From an uncultured Prevotellaceae bacterium (GTDB taxonomy: Bacteria > Bacteroidota > Bacteroidia > Bacteroidales > Bacteroidaceae), in contig CACZVE010000005.1 in NCBI GenBank assembly GCA_902784565.1, forward strand, positions 1-64,000: a stretch of DNA of 64,000 nucleotides. Direction: 5' to 3'. The position numbers were made by a program, and so were the translations under genes. Below, one piece after another: positions 26,949-35,412 of the stretch. Positions within the stretch are counted from its first letter, which is position 1. The number at the start of each line of letters is the position of its first letter. Under the pieces are notes generated by a model. It was not told the origin of the DNA, did no database searches, and saw only the letters and a program-made list of their open reading frames with translations.

Positions 26949-27650
26949 TTACTGTGCCTCTTGTTCTGCAGCCTGGATCATGGCCTGTGAAGCATACATG
27001 TAAACCTCTACACGACGATTCTGTGCCTTGCCGGCAGCGGTAGAGTTGTCTGCCACAGGATTAGACTCACCATAACCTGTGGTACTGCGAATCTGTGATG
27101 CAGGAACACCAAGTGACTTCAGATATTTTGTTACAGACTCGGCGCGCTTCTGAGAAAGGTCGAGGTTCTTCTGGGCACTCTGCTCAGCAGTAGAGTTCTT
27201 CCAGCCAGCATTATCAGTATAACCCTGAACGGCTACATCACAGTCGGAATTGCTCTTCAAGACACCAGCAAACTGTGAGAGTGATGTCTTGGCAGTAGAA
27301 CTCAATGTAGCACTACCAGTGGTAAACAGAATACCAGAGTCGAAAGTTACCTTCACGGCATCCAGACCATTGGCATCCTTAACACCCTCAACCTGAGCGT
27401 TCTTGACGGCTTCAGCCTCTTTCTTGGCTTTATCCATCTTGTGACCGATAATGGCACCGGCACCAGCACCGACAGCACCACCGATGGCTGCACCGACAGC
27501 CGTGTTACCTGCAATATGACCGATAATTGCACCCAGAGCAGCACCGCCACCAGCACCGATGGCAGTTCCTTTTGCTGTGTTACTCATTGTACATCCTGCC
27601 AAAGTGATTGCTGCGCAAAGAGCTACAGCGATTGTCTTTAAACTTTTCAT
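26949..27650 (-). CDS. OmpA-family lipoprotein with glycine-zipper domain
   Basis: 233 aa from MKSLKTIAVALC (27650). The lipoprotein signal ends at LAGC. Next is a glycine-zipper segment (GTAIGAGGGAALGAIIGHIAGNTAVGAAIGGAVGAGAGAIIG), then an OmpA-C peptidoglycan-binding domain (FDSGILFTTGSATL...VQGYTDNAG...NLDLSQKRAESVTKYL...GYGESNP...AQNRRVEVYM). It should tether the outer membrane to peptidoglycan. This YiaD-like layout is common in Bacteroidota. It has its own -7 box at 27701. Confidence 0.9.
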   Translation of the reverse strand: MKSLKTIAVALCAAITLAGCTMSNTAKGTAIGAGGGAALGAIIGHIAGNTAVGAAIGGAVGAGAGAIIGHKMDKAKKEAEAVKNAQVEGVKDANGLDAVKVTFDSGILFTTGSATLSSTAKTSLSQFAGVLKSNSDCDVAVQGYTDNAGWKNSTAEQSAQKNLDLSQKRAESVTKYLKSLGVPASQIRSTTGYGESNPVADNSTAAGKAQNRRVEVYMYASQAMIQAAEQEAQ

Positions 27651-27700
27651 AATTCTCTTTTTTTTAATGTTAAACACAATGAATTGATTATTATATGGTG

Positions 27701-27708
27701 CAAAGATA
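27701..27708 (-). promoter_or_regulatory. -7 box for the OmpA-like lipoprotein gene
   Basis: The minus strand reads TATCTTTG followed by CACC, 50 bp before the ATG. It is divergent from the proS promoter. No clear -33 box. Confidence 0.55.
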
Positions 27709-27752
27709 CGAATTTATTCATAATTCATAGCGTATAATTCATATTTTTTATG

Positions 27753-27760
27753 TAATTTTG
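27753..27760 (+). promoter_or_regulatory. -7 box for proS
   Basis: TAATTTTG in GTAATTTTGCACGCAAA; the same 17 bases occur on the minus strand at the phoH promoter. The leader to the ATG at 27791 is about 25 nt. Confidence 0.6.
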
Positions 27761-27790
27761 CACGCAAATTGTATTTTTGAGGAAAAAAAC

Positions 27791-29272
27791 ATGGCAAAAG
27801 AACTAAAAGAATTGACGAAAAGAGCTGATAATTACAGTCAGTGGTTCAATGATCTCGTAGTAAAGGCAGACCTTGCCGAACAGAGTGCTGTACGCGGATG
27901 TATGGTCATCAAGCCCTATGGCTATGCCATCTGGGAGAAGATGCAGCATCAATTGGATAAGATGTTCAAGGAAACAGGTGCACAGAATGCCTATTTCCCC
28001 CTACTGATTCCAAAGTCATTTTTAAGTCGCGAAGCAGAGCATGTGGAAGGTTTCGCCAAAGAATGTGCAGTCGTCACGCATTATCGTCTTCGTGCCAAGG
28101 AGGACAAAAGCGGTGTAGAAGTCGATCCCGCAGCCAAACTGGAGGAAGAATTGATTGTACGTCCAACTTCCGAAACGATTATATGGAATACCTATAAGAA
28201 CTGGATTCATTCCTGGCGTGATCTGCCCCTGATGTGCAATCAGTGGTGTAATGTGATGCGTTGGGAGATGCGTACCCGTCCGTTCCTGCGCACTTCGGAA
28301 TTCTTATGGCAGGAAGGTCATACGGCTCATGCCACCCGTGAGGAGGCCGAAGAGGAAGCCCAGAAGATGTTGAAGGTGTATGCCAAGTTTGCAGAAGAAT
28401 GGATGGCTGTACCTGTGGTACAGGGCGTGAAGAGTGAAACCGAGCGTTTTGCCGGTGCCCTCGACACCTACACCATCGAGGCCATGATGCAGGACGGTAA
28501 GGCCCTGCAGTCCGGAACGTCCCATTTCCTCGGACAGAATTTCGCCAAGGCCTTTGAAGTCACCTATCTGAATAAGGACAACAAGCCCGAATATGTCTGG
28601 GCTACATCATGGGGTGTCTCTACCCGACTCATTGGTGCGCTGATCATGACCCACTCCGACGACAATGGTCTGGTACTTCCTCCGAAGTTGGCACCACTGC
28701 AGGTGGTCATCATCCCCATCGCCACCAAACCCGAGCAGATGGAACAAGTAAATAATGAGGTGCAGCCCATCATTGACCAACTGCGTCAGAAGGGCATCAC
28801 CGTGAAGTTCGACGATGCCGACAACAAACGTCCGGGCTTTAAGTTTGCCGACTATGAGTTGAAGGGCGTACCTGTACGATTAGTGCTTGGTGCCAGAGAC
28901 TTGGAGAACGGTACCATTGAGGTGATGCGTCGTGACACATTAGAGAAGGAGACACGTCCCATAGAAGGTATCGTAGCGTATGTAGAGCAGTTGTTGGAGG
29001 ATATCCAGAAAAACATCTTCGAGAAGGCCAGAGCCTACCGTGATGCCCACATCTACGAATGTGATAACTATGAGGAGTTCAAGGAACGTGTCAAGGACGG
29101 CGGTTTCTTCCTCTGTCACTGGGACGGCACTGCCGAGACCGAGGCGCAGATCAAGGAAGAGACACAGGCCACGATCCGTTGCGTGCCTTTCGGTGTGGAG
29201 CAGACACCTGGTGTCGATATGGTAAGCGGAAAACCATCAAAGGCAAGAGTCATCATTGCCAGAAGTTACTAA
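27791..29272 (+). CDS. proS: prolyl-tRNA synthetase, archaeal/eukaryal (type 3) form
   Basis: 493 aa from [18 protein letters not shown]. It charges tRNA-Pro. Class II motifs are visible: motif 2 [25 protein letters not shown] and motif 3 region [21 protein letters not shown]. It lacks the bacterial INS editing insertion and ends with the type-3 C-terminal domain ([27 protein letters not shown] and terminal RSY). Type 3 ProS is normal for Bacteroidota. It is a single-gene unit with its own -7 box and a hairpin region downstream. Confidence 0.95.
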   Translation: MAKELKELTKRADNYSQWFNDLVVKADLAEQSAVRGCMVIKPYGYAIWEKMQHQLDKMFKETGAQNAYFPLLIPKSFLSREAEHVEGFAKECAVVTHYRLRAKEDKSGVEVDPAAKLEEELIVRPTSETIIWNTYKNWIHSWRDLPLMCNQWCNVMRWEMRTRPFLRTSEFLWQEGHTAHATREEAEEEAQKMLKVYAKFAEEWMAVPVVQGVKSETERFAGALDTYTIEAMMQDGKALQSGTSHFLGQNFAKAFEVTYLNKDNKPEYVWATSWGVSTRLIGALIMTHSDDNGLVLPPKLAPLQVVIIPIATKPEQMEQVNNEVQPIIDQLRQKGITVKFDDADNKRPGFKFADYELKGVPVRLVLGARDLENGTIEVMRRDTLEKETRPIEGIVAYVEQLLEDIQKNIFEKARAYRDAHIYECDNYEEFKERVKDGGFFLCHWDGTAETEAQIKEETQATIRCVPFGVEQTPGVDMVSGKPSKARVIIARSY

Positions 29273-29282
29273 AAAAAGAAAA

Positions 29283-29305
29283 GGAAACTTTCCCAAGTTC
29301 CCTTT
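29283..29305 (+). terminator. possible proS terminator hairpin
   Basis: GGAA-A-CTT, loop TCCC, AAGTTCC makes a short stem with one bulge just after the proS stop, followed by CTTTCC. It is weak on its own; a stronger hairpin lies at 29344-29380. Confidence 0.4.
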
Positions 29306-29343
29306 CCGAAACCAAGCCTACTTAATATTTTTCGGCTGGTTCA

Positions 29344-29380
29344 GAAAATTGGATGTCTCACGACATCCGATTTTCTTTTA
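29344..29380. terminator. hairpin terminator downstream of proS
   Basis: GGATGTC, loop TCAC, GACATCC is a perfect 7-bp stem flanked by AAAATT on the left and GATTTTCTTTT on the right. It can end proS (plus), and on the minus strand it lies 30-70 nt downstream of an orphan -7 box (29418-29425). Confidence 0.65.
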
Positions 29381-29417
29381 ATAACCTTAATAATCTAATA
29401 CCATGAAAAACACGTCG

Positions 29418-29425
29418 CAAAGATA
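29418..29425 (-). promoter_or_regulatory. orphan -7 box with short leader, no gene behind it
   Basis: The minus strand reads TATCTTTG, then GCGACGTGTTTTTCATGG and TATTAGATTATTAAGGTTAT, then the hairpin at 29344-29380. The only ORF in it is MVLDY-stop. It could be a small RNA or a relocated gene leader. I see no gene between it and the proS stop on this strand. Confidence 0.4.
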
Positions 29426-29474
29426 CGAATTATTTAACTACGTTCGTAGGATTAGCGGACGTCGCCCCATGGTT

Positions 29475-29993
29475 TTAATCTTTTTTTAGAATACCACGCT
29501 CCCAATTTAGAATTGTTTGCACATCTAATGCCTTTATTCGTTTGACATCTGCATCCTTGAAAGGCGGTTCCTGAAGTATTTGACTCCATTGTGTGGTATA
29601 GAACGACGTCACAGATTGGAGCATAGACTCATTGGTACCATAGGTCCGGACAAAACAGATGATTGGGTTACCACTTTCAATGGAATCCAATGGACTGACT
29701 AATAAAAGGGTAACTGTCTGTGCGTCACTCACCTTTACACGCAGACTGTCATCTGTCAACGCCGTCATCTCACTCTCCCCCCCTATCCTATTCGTCACGG
29801 CCGCTTTCATGCCAGATGCCATAAAGTCTATCATGTCTAAGCGGTTGTTTTCTGAAAGCACAGGGAGAAGAGAATCAGGCATCACGCGGAACATGTCGGA
29901 CACAGTCTTCTTTTGTGCGTGGCACAAGACAGCCATCCCGCAAAGCAGTATGCCAGTCAACAGCGTCCGATGCACAATCGTCCCCAAAATCAT
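29475..29993 (-). CDS. DUF3256 family exported protein
   Basis: 172 aa from MILGTIVHRTLLTG (29993), 7 bp after the paaK stop; AAGGAG at the end of paaK can serve as its ribosome binding site. A signal peptide ends near VLCHAQ. The mature protein (KKTVSDMFRVMPDSLLPVLSENNRLDMIDFMASG) matches the DUF3256 family of Bacteroidales, small periplasmic or outer-membrane associated proteins of unknown function. It closes the long minus-strand run that starts at ileS. Confidence 0.75.
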   Translation of the reverse strand: MILGTIVHRTLLTGILLCGMAVLCHAQKKTVSDMFRVMPDSLLPVLSENNRLDMIDFMASGMKAAVTNRIGGESEMTALTDDSLRVKVSDAQTVTLLLVSPLDSIESGNPIICFVRTYGTNESMLQSVTSFYTTQWSQILQEPPFKDADVKRIKALDVQTILNWERGILKKD

Positions 29994-30000
29994 AACATCA

Positions 30001-31341
30001 TCACTCCTTATTGTTGCGGAGGTCATGGACACGTACAGCCTTACCCTCGCTCTGTGGCAGAGAGCCCTTCTTGACCAGTTTCACCTGAGGCGTCAGGAGG
30101 ATCTCGTCCTTCAAGGCACGCTGTATATCCTTGGTCATCTTTTGAATCTCGGGATAGATATCAGTCTCCAGACCATCAATCTCCACCTCAACGGTCATGA
30201 CATCATTATCGTCAATGGTCTCCAAGGTAATGAGATAGTTGCTGCCAAGACCAGGATACTGCACAAGGATCTTCTCCACCTGCATCGGGAATACGTTCAC
30301 GCCCTTGATGATGAACATATCGTCAGTACGTCCCTTGATACGGTCGATACGACGGTGGGTTCGTCCGCACTTACAAGGTTCGGCAATGATACGGGTCAGG
30401 TCGCGCGTGCGATACCTTAATATAGGCATCATGTTACGGTCGAGCGTTGTGAGTACCATCTCTCCCATCTCACCGTCGGGTAAAGGTTCCAGTGTATCGG
30501 GATCGACAATCTCCACAATATAGTTGTCCTCCCAGAGGTGCATACCTTCCTGATACTTACACTCAAAGGCCACACCGGGACCGTTCATCTCGGTCATACC
30601 AAATGAGTTGTATGCCTTCACACCCAACATCCGCTCAATACGGCGACGTTGTTCCTCGGTATGAGGTTCGGCACCGATACAGAGGGTACGGAGTTTGGTG
30701 GTGGCAGGGTCTACCCCCTCCTCCTTGAATACCTCAGCCAGACGGATGGCATACGAGGGAATGGCATGGAGGGCGGTAGTACCGAAGTCCTTAATGAACT
30801 TGATCTGACGTTTGGAGTTACCGGCAGCGGCAGGAACCGTCATGGCACCAAGCCACTCTGCACCATACTGGAAGCCCAGACCACCGGTGAACATGCCGTA
30901 ACCGCTGGAATTCTGGAACACATCACTCTTACGACAGCCTACCATATAAAGGTTACGGGCAATCATATTGGCCCATGAGCAGATGTCGTGCTCAGAATAA
31001 ACGACGACACAGGGATTACCTGTGGTTCCACTCGTGGAGTGGATACGGACGGCATCGTCCAGATTGCCGCCAACCAGTCCGTAGGGATAGTTGTCGCGCA
31101 GATCCTGTTTCGTCGTAAAGGGGATCTTACGAAGATCTGCAAGCGAGTTGATGGAATCGGCAGTGATGCCTAATTCTCCAAGGCGCTTCTTGTAGAAAGG
31201 AGACTTCAAGGCAATGTTGATGCTCTCCTTGAGTTTCTTAACCTGCAACTGCTCCAGTTGCTCTCTTGGCATGGTCTCTAATTCCGGTTGCCAGTACTCA
31301 CCATCGGGTTTGATGGTAGCCATGATTTTTTCGTCAGTCAT
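30001..31341 (-). CDS. paaK: phenylacetate-CoA ligase family (PaaK-like)
   Basis: 446 aa acyl-adenylate-forming enzyme. The AMP-binding P-loop is IHSTSGTTGNPCVV; further motifs are YNSFGMTEMNGPGVAFEC, ILRYRTRDLTRI and DRIKGRTDDMFIIKGVNVFPMQVE. It activates aryl acids to CoA thioesters. Anaerobic gut Bacteroidales carry PaaK-like enzymes outside any phenylacetate-degradation cluster, where they probably handle arylacetates from amino-acid metabolism; the substrate here is unknown. The start could also be residue 7. It follows rsmE by 21 bp. Confidence 0.87.
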   Translation of the reverse strand: MTDEKIMATIKPDGEYWQPELETMPREQLEQLQVKKLKESINIALKSPFYKKRLGELGITADSINSLADLRKIPFTTKQDLRDNYPYGLVGGNLDDAVRIHSTSGTTGNPCVVVYSEHDICSWANMIARNLYMVGCRKSDVFQNSSGYGMFTGGLGFQYGAEWLGAMTVPAAAGNSKRQIKFIKDFGTTALHAIPSYAIRLAEVFKEEGVDPATTKLRTLCIGAEPHTEEQRRRIERMLGVKAYNSFGMTEMNGPGVAFECKYQEGMHLWEDNYIVEIVDPDTLEPLPDGEMGEMVLTTLDRNMMPILRYRTRDLTRIIAEPCKCGRTHRRIDRIKGRTDDMFIIKGVNVFPMQVEKILVQYPGLGSNYLITLETIDDNDVMTVEVEIDGLETDIYPEIQKMTKDIQRALKDEILLTPQVKLVKKGSLPQSEGKAVRVHDLRNNKE

Positions 31342-31362
31342 ATCCTTTGTTTGTTTATTTGA

Positions 31363-32082
31363 TTATTTCTTAGCCAATTGCATCATCATGACAGCAGCCA
31401 GTCCTGCCGTTTCTGTACGGAGACGGCTCTCTCCCAGATGAACACTCTGATAGCCTTTTTCTATACATTCTTTCACCTCTTCAATACTAAAGTCACCTTC
31501 AGGACCTATCATCACCGTTACATCCTCGTCATCCGGGTTTTTCTGTAATTCATCAAAGAGATAGGTACGTGGAATCTCATCATAACAATGGGCAATATAC
31601 TTTTTCCCTTTTCTCGGCTGTTCTATAAAACGTTTAAGAGCCTCCATTTCATGGAGTATAGGTTTCCAAGCCTTGTGACTCTGTTTCATGGCCGCAATAA
31701 CGATTTTCTCGAGACGGGTCGTCTTCAACAGTCTTCTCTCAGAGAATTGACAGTTGATATATGATATTTCATCAATGCCTATTTCTGTGGCTTTCTCTGT
31801 CATCCACTCAATACGGTCCATTATCTTTGTCGGGGCGACGGCAAGATGCTTGTGTCCTTTCCACTGAGGCTCCTGGGGCATGCATTCCAGGATCTGATAA
31901 TAGCAGTGGTGTGTGGCTGCAATAGTCACCTCGGCTCGATAGTAATGACCGATGCCATCCATCAGAAACATCTCGTCACCACCTTTCAACCGGAGGACGC
32001 GCATGGCATGCATGGCTTCGTCAGGCGGCAGTTCCGTCTGGTTTTGAGCATCTGGCACGTAAAAGAATCTCATTTCTTTCAT
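31363..32082 (-). CDS. rsmE: 16S rRNA (uracil-1498-N3)-methyltransferase
   Basis: 239 aa SPOUT-type methyltransferase. The N-terminal PUA-like part is MRFFYVPDAQNQTELPPDEAMHAMRVLRLKGGDEM. The C-terminal knot motifs are VMIGPEGDFSIEEV and SVHLGESRLRTETAGLAAV, which bind SAM. The KATEIGIDEISYINCQFSERR stretch is diagnostic of RsmE. It lies 8 bp after the nucleoside permease gene and before paaK in a continuous minus-strand run. Confidence 0.92.
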   Translation of the reverse strand: MKEMRFFYVPDAQNQTELPPDEAMHAMRVLRLKGGDEMFLMDGIGHYYRAEVTIAATHHCYYQILECMPQEPQWKGHKHLAVAPTKIMDRIEWMTEKATEIGIDEISYINCQFSERRLLKTTRLEKIVIAAMKQSHKAWKPILHEMEALKRFIEQPRKGKKYIAHCYDEIPRTYLFDELQKNPDDEDVTVMIGPEGDFSIEEVKECIEKGYQSVHLGESRLRTETAGLAAVMMMQLAKK

Positions 32083-32090
32083 ATCATCTT

Positions 32091-33425
32091 CTACTTCTGG
32101 TCAGGTTTGAATACAAGGGCAAACGTCACACCAACCACAATGGCAAAGGTGGCAAAGATAAACCAACAGGTGGTCCAGTCGCCCTGAAGGAATCCGTCTT
32201 GCCAGGAACAGTAGTGGTTGACGATCTCACCGGCCACCAAGGTTCCCACAGTGGCCCCTACCCCATTGGTCATCATCATGAACAGACCTTGGGCAGAAGC
32301 CTTGACGGAAGCATCGCACTCCTGATCGACAAAGATACCACCGGAGACATTGAAGAAGTCGAAGGCGACACCGTAGACGATACAGGAAAGGATAAAGAAT
32401 ATCACCCCTGGCATGGTAGGATTACCGATGCCAAAGAATCCGAAACGAAACACCCAGGCAAAGAGAGACATCAGCATGACAATCTTGATGCCATAGCGTT
32501 TCAGGAAGAATGGAATCATCAGAATACACAGCGCCTCACTGATCTGACTGATAGAAGTGAGCAATGTGGCATTGTTTGCAGCAAAGGAGGATGCGACAAC
32601 AGGATCGGCACTGCCTTTGAAACTGGTGATGAACGGTCCGGCATAACCGTTGGTGACTTGCAGACACATGCCTAACAGGGCAGAGAAAATGAAGAACATG
32701 GCCATCTTCCGCGTCTTGAAGAGTTTGAAGGCATTCAGGCCGAAACTCTCTGCCAAAGACACTTTCTGGTCTTTCTTCGTCAGTTTGCACTGTGGCAATG
32801 TGAAGCAATAGAGGAAGAGTACGACGCTCAGTAAACCAGAGACAAAGAACTGCATGTAGGTATACTGGAACTTATGGGGATTCTCGGCAAATGTCAACGT
32901 AAAGGTGATGCCATCCCACGAAGAACTCTCTACAAGCCATACGGCGCAGTTGACGAACCACATGGTCATGATGAAACCAACGGTTCCCAACACACGGATT
33001 GGCGGGAAATCCTTCACCGTGTCGTAACCATTGTTTTTCAGAATGGTAAAGGCCGTCGTATTTGCCAAGGCTATGGTTGGCATATAGAAAGCCACACTCA
33101 GGGTATAAAAGAGAATGAAGATCGACTTCTCGGTCAGTTCCTGTCCGACACCGGCTTCTTTGCCCAACCACCAGCAGCCAAACATAAAGGTGCCAGCCAT
33201 GAGATGACAGAGACCTAACAGTCGTTGGGGTTGGATATATCTGTCTGCCACGATACCCATCAGCGTAGGCATAAAGAGACTGACGATACCTTGAATGGCA
33301 TAGAACCAGGCTATCTTATCGCCGAGGCCGGCAGCCCCCAGATAATTACCCATGCATGTCAGGTATGCACCCCATACTGCGAACTCCAAGAAGTTCATCA
33401 GTGCCAGACGGATCTTCAGATTCAT
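32091..33425 (-). CDS. nupG: nucleoside:H+ symporter, NupG-like MFS transporter
   Basis: 444 aa with 12 predicted membrane segments. The N-terminus MNLKIRLALMNFLEFAVWGAYLTCMGNYL and the region after SLFMPTLMGIVADRYIQPQRLLGLCHL are typical of the NHS (NupG/XapB) family. The repeated SQISEALCILMIPFFLKRYGIKIVMLMS and FDFFNVSGGIFVDQE support this. It imports nucleosides with protons. The gene is separated from the upstream DUF4296 gene by 39 bp and may have its own promoter, though I see no clear TAnnTTTG box. Confidence 0.85.
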   Translation of the reverse strand: MNLKIRLALMNFLEFAVWGAYLTCMGNYLGAAGLGDKIAWFYAIQGIVSLFMPTLMGIVADRYIQPQRLLGLCHLMAGTFMFGCWWLGKEAGVGQELTEKSIFILFYTLSVAFYMPTIALANTTAFTILKNNGYDTVKDFPPIRVLGTVGFIMTMWFVNCAVWLVESSSWDGITFTLTFAENPHKFQYTYMQFFVSGLLSVVLFLYCFTLPQCKLTKKDQKVSLAESFGLNAFKLFKTRKMAMFFIFSALLGMCLQVTNGYAGPFITSFKGSADPVVASSFAANNATLLTSISQISEALCILMIPFFLKRYGIKIVMLMSLFAWVFRFGFFGIGNPTMPGVIFFILSCIVYGVAFDFFNVSGGIFVDQECDASVKASAQGLFMMMTNGVGATVGTLVAGEIVNHYCSWQDGFLQGDWTTCWFIFATFAIVVGVTFALVFKPDQK

Positions 33426-33464
33426 AATTCTATGGTTTTAATTGGTTCATATTCATTCTTTTTC

Positions 33465-34361
33465 TTATAGACCGGGTTTGACTCCAAATTGATGACGTTG
33501 CAGCCTCCTCACAGAGTCAGGAATGATCTTCATGGAGTCGACCTTCTGGGTCTCTGATGCTGACGATACAGATTTGTCGGATTTTTGCTTATGGAAACGG
33601 ATCAGTTGTATATCCGTCAAGAACAGCAGTTTGAGATCTGTATTTTTCTCATTACCTTCTCCGAGATAGAAATACCCCATCAGTTCTTTTACTTTCAGGT
33701 CACAGGCGTCTATCCTCAACTTCGTATCTCCGCTGGCAGAGAAATGGGTCACCTTCGAGACGATGCTGTCATTCTCATATTTCAGTGCCAGATAGACCAG
33801 TGCTTCCTTGATGCCTCCCTGATACAGGAAATCACTCATGAACGACAACATATAACTGTCGCCTTTATGATAGGAGGTGTCTGCCTTTTGAGTGAACTGG
33901 ATACGATTATAAGGCGCATACGGAATCAGCATGAGGCTACGGTTCCCTTCCCATACATTGGCGGTGTCGCCCGTCAAACTCTGTGTCGTGTAGCGTTCCA
34001 CCTCTCCTTCCGAGGTACCAAGGTCAAGCGCCTCCTCACTCAGGCGATCCTGAACGTTATGACAGATATCCACGAATTTGTCTGCACGCGTATAATAATA
34101 GACAAGCGAAGAGTCGAACTCCGCCCTGGTCACACGATGCTTCTTCAGAACCGCATTAAAAAACAGGTCACGCCGATAGTCTTCTGTGCCGATTTTCTGT
34201 TCAGAGACAGAGGCCATACCCTGTGAGACGTAATAGTCGTAAAGGATATCCTCCATGTCACCCGGTTGGATATAATTGCTTGGCACCCCAGGCTTACAGG
34301 CTGACAACAGTGACAGTCCTATACCTATATATATTATATATATGCGCTTCTGCCACCTCAT
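33465..34361 (-). CDS. DUF4296 lipoprotein
   Basis: 298 aa. A short N-terminus with a hydrophobic stretch and the lipobox LLSAC (C22) predicts a lipoprotein. The first about 110 mature residues (IQPGDMEDILYDYYVSQGMA...RRDLFFNAVLKKHRVTRAEFDSSLVYYYTRADKF) are the DUF4296 domain, all-helical and of unknown function. The following 150 residues form a predicted beta-rich part I cannot assign. The start overlaps the lspA stop (ATGA): the lipoprotein is translated directly after the enzyme that processes lipoproteins. Confidence 0.82.
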   Translation of the reverse strand: MRWQKRIYIIYIGIGLSLLSACKPGVPSNYIQPGDMEDILYDYYVSQGMASVSEQKIGTEDYRRDLFFNAVLKKHRVTRAEFDSSLVYYYTRADKFVDICHNVQDRLSEEALDLGTSEGEVERYTTQSLTGDTANVWEGNRSLMLIPYAPYNRIQFTQKADTSYHKGDSYMLSFMSDFLYQGGIKEALVYLALKYENDSIVSKVTHFSASGDTKLRIDACDLKVKELMGYFYLGEGNEKNTDLKLLFLTDIQLIRFHKQKSDKSVSSASETQKVDSMKIIPDSVRRLQRHQFGVKPGL

Positions 34362-35005
34362 ACTTCCTTTTTTTCTACTCGTTTCAGTGATATCTCACTG
34401 ATCTCTTTCCTGAAGAACAACAGCAGCAGGACGACGCCTACGCTGATGCTGGCATCCGCAAAGTTGAATACAGGACTGAAGAAAATAAAATGATCGCCTC
34501 CGACCAACGGCATCCAGTCGGGCCAGTCTGTCTCAATCAGTGGGAAATAGAACATGTCCACCACCTTTCCCATCAGGAAGGGGGCATAGCCGGTTCCGAA
34601 AGGCACGAAATATGAGGTATAGAATTCCGACGAGCCTGCAAAGCAAAGTCCATAGAACATACAGTCGATCAGGTTGCCTATGGCCCCTGCCAGAATCATC
34701 GACAGACATAGCACATAACTCGTACGTGCATGTTTCTTCACCTGTAACCAGATATAATAGGCAAGGATGGCAATCGCTACCACACGGAAGAGTGAGAGAA
34801 TAATCTTACTGCCAATCTGCATGCCGAAGGCCATGCCCATGTTCTCAATATAGTTGATGTAGAACCAACTGGTGATACGGATGGACTCATGCAGGCACAT
34901 GGAAGTCTTCACCCAAATCTTGATAACTTGGTCAATCAACAGAATAACAGTCACCAAAATGACTGCCAGTCTGCCATCTGTGAAGACCTTCCGTGACAGG
35001 CTCAC
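34358..35005 (-). CDS. lspA: lipoprotein signal peptidase
   Basis: 215 aa with a GTG start directly after the dksA-like stop. Four membrane helices are visible. The catalytic aspartates lie in AGAIGNLIDCMFYG and FNFADASISVG, the LspA family motifs. It cleaves prolipoprotein signal peptides in the inner membrane and is longer than the proteobacterial enzyme through a loop between the two motifs, as in other Bacteroidota. The run ileS-dksA-lspA resembles the classic ileS-lspA pairing. Confidence 0.94.
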   Translation of the reverse strand: MSLSRKVFTDGRLAVILVTVILLIDQVIKIWVKTSMCLHESIRITSWFYINYIENMGMAFGMQIGSKIILSLFRVVAIAILAYYIWLQVKKHARTSYVLCLSMILAGAIGNLIDCMFYGLCFAGSSEFYTSYFVPFGTGYAPFLMGKVVDMFYFPLIETDWPDWMPLVGGDHFIFFSPVFNFADASISVGVVLLLLFFRKEISEISLKRVEKKEV

Positions 35006-35392
35006 TTACTTCTCTTTCTTTTGATTCATCTTCGACTGGACGCTCAGAGTGGCATGAGGTACAGCGCGAAGACGTTCCTTCGGAATCAGTTCACCCGTGA
35101 TACGGTCAATACCGTAGGTTTTATTTTCAATACGGACAAGTGCAGCCTTCAGTCCCTGAATGAATTTCTGCTGTCGGGCAGCCATACTGATGATCTCCTC
35201 TTTCGACTGGGTGGTACTCCCCTCCTCCAGTGCCTTATAGGTAGGTGAGGTGTCGTCCACATCGTTGGAGTCCTCATTCATCAGAACGCGCATCATCTGG
35301 TCGTAGTCGCGCTTGGCCAAGGCCATTTTCTCATTGATGATCTGACGGAACTCTTCCAGTTCCTCGTCAGAATAACGTGTCTTTTCTGCCAT
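35006..35392 (-). CDS. DksA/TraR-type protein lacking zinc-finger cysteines
   Basis: 128 aa. An N-terminal helical hairpin (SDEELEEFRQIINEKMALAKRDYDQMMRVL) is followed by a C-terminal zinc-finger-like region TYGIDRITGELIPKERLRAVPHATLS. In canonical DksA this region holds CxxC...CxxC; here none of the cysteines is present, so zinc binding is not expected. Acidic residues in the coiled-coil tip region (NEDSNDVDDTS) are retained. DksA-type proteins bind the RNA polymerase secondary channel and work with ppGpp; that role is inferred. It lies between ileS and lspA. Confidence 0.82.
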   Translation of the reverse strand: MAEKTRYSDEELEEFRQIINEKMALAKRDYDQMMRVLMNEDSNDVDDTSPTYKALEEGSTTQSKEEIISMAARQQKFIQGLKAALVRIENKTYGIDRITGELIPKERLRAVPHATLSVQSKMNQKKEK

Positions 35393-35412
35393 AATCGTAA
35401 TGTTATTGATAG

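Noticed and set aside
29403..29489. A 28-codon ORF starting MKNTSQRYELF on the plus strand
   Set aside because: It overlaps the minus-strand -7 box and leader and runs into the DUF3256 3' end; I see no plus-strand promoter or ribosome binding site.
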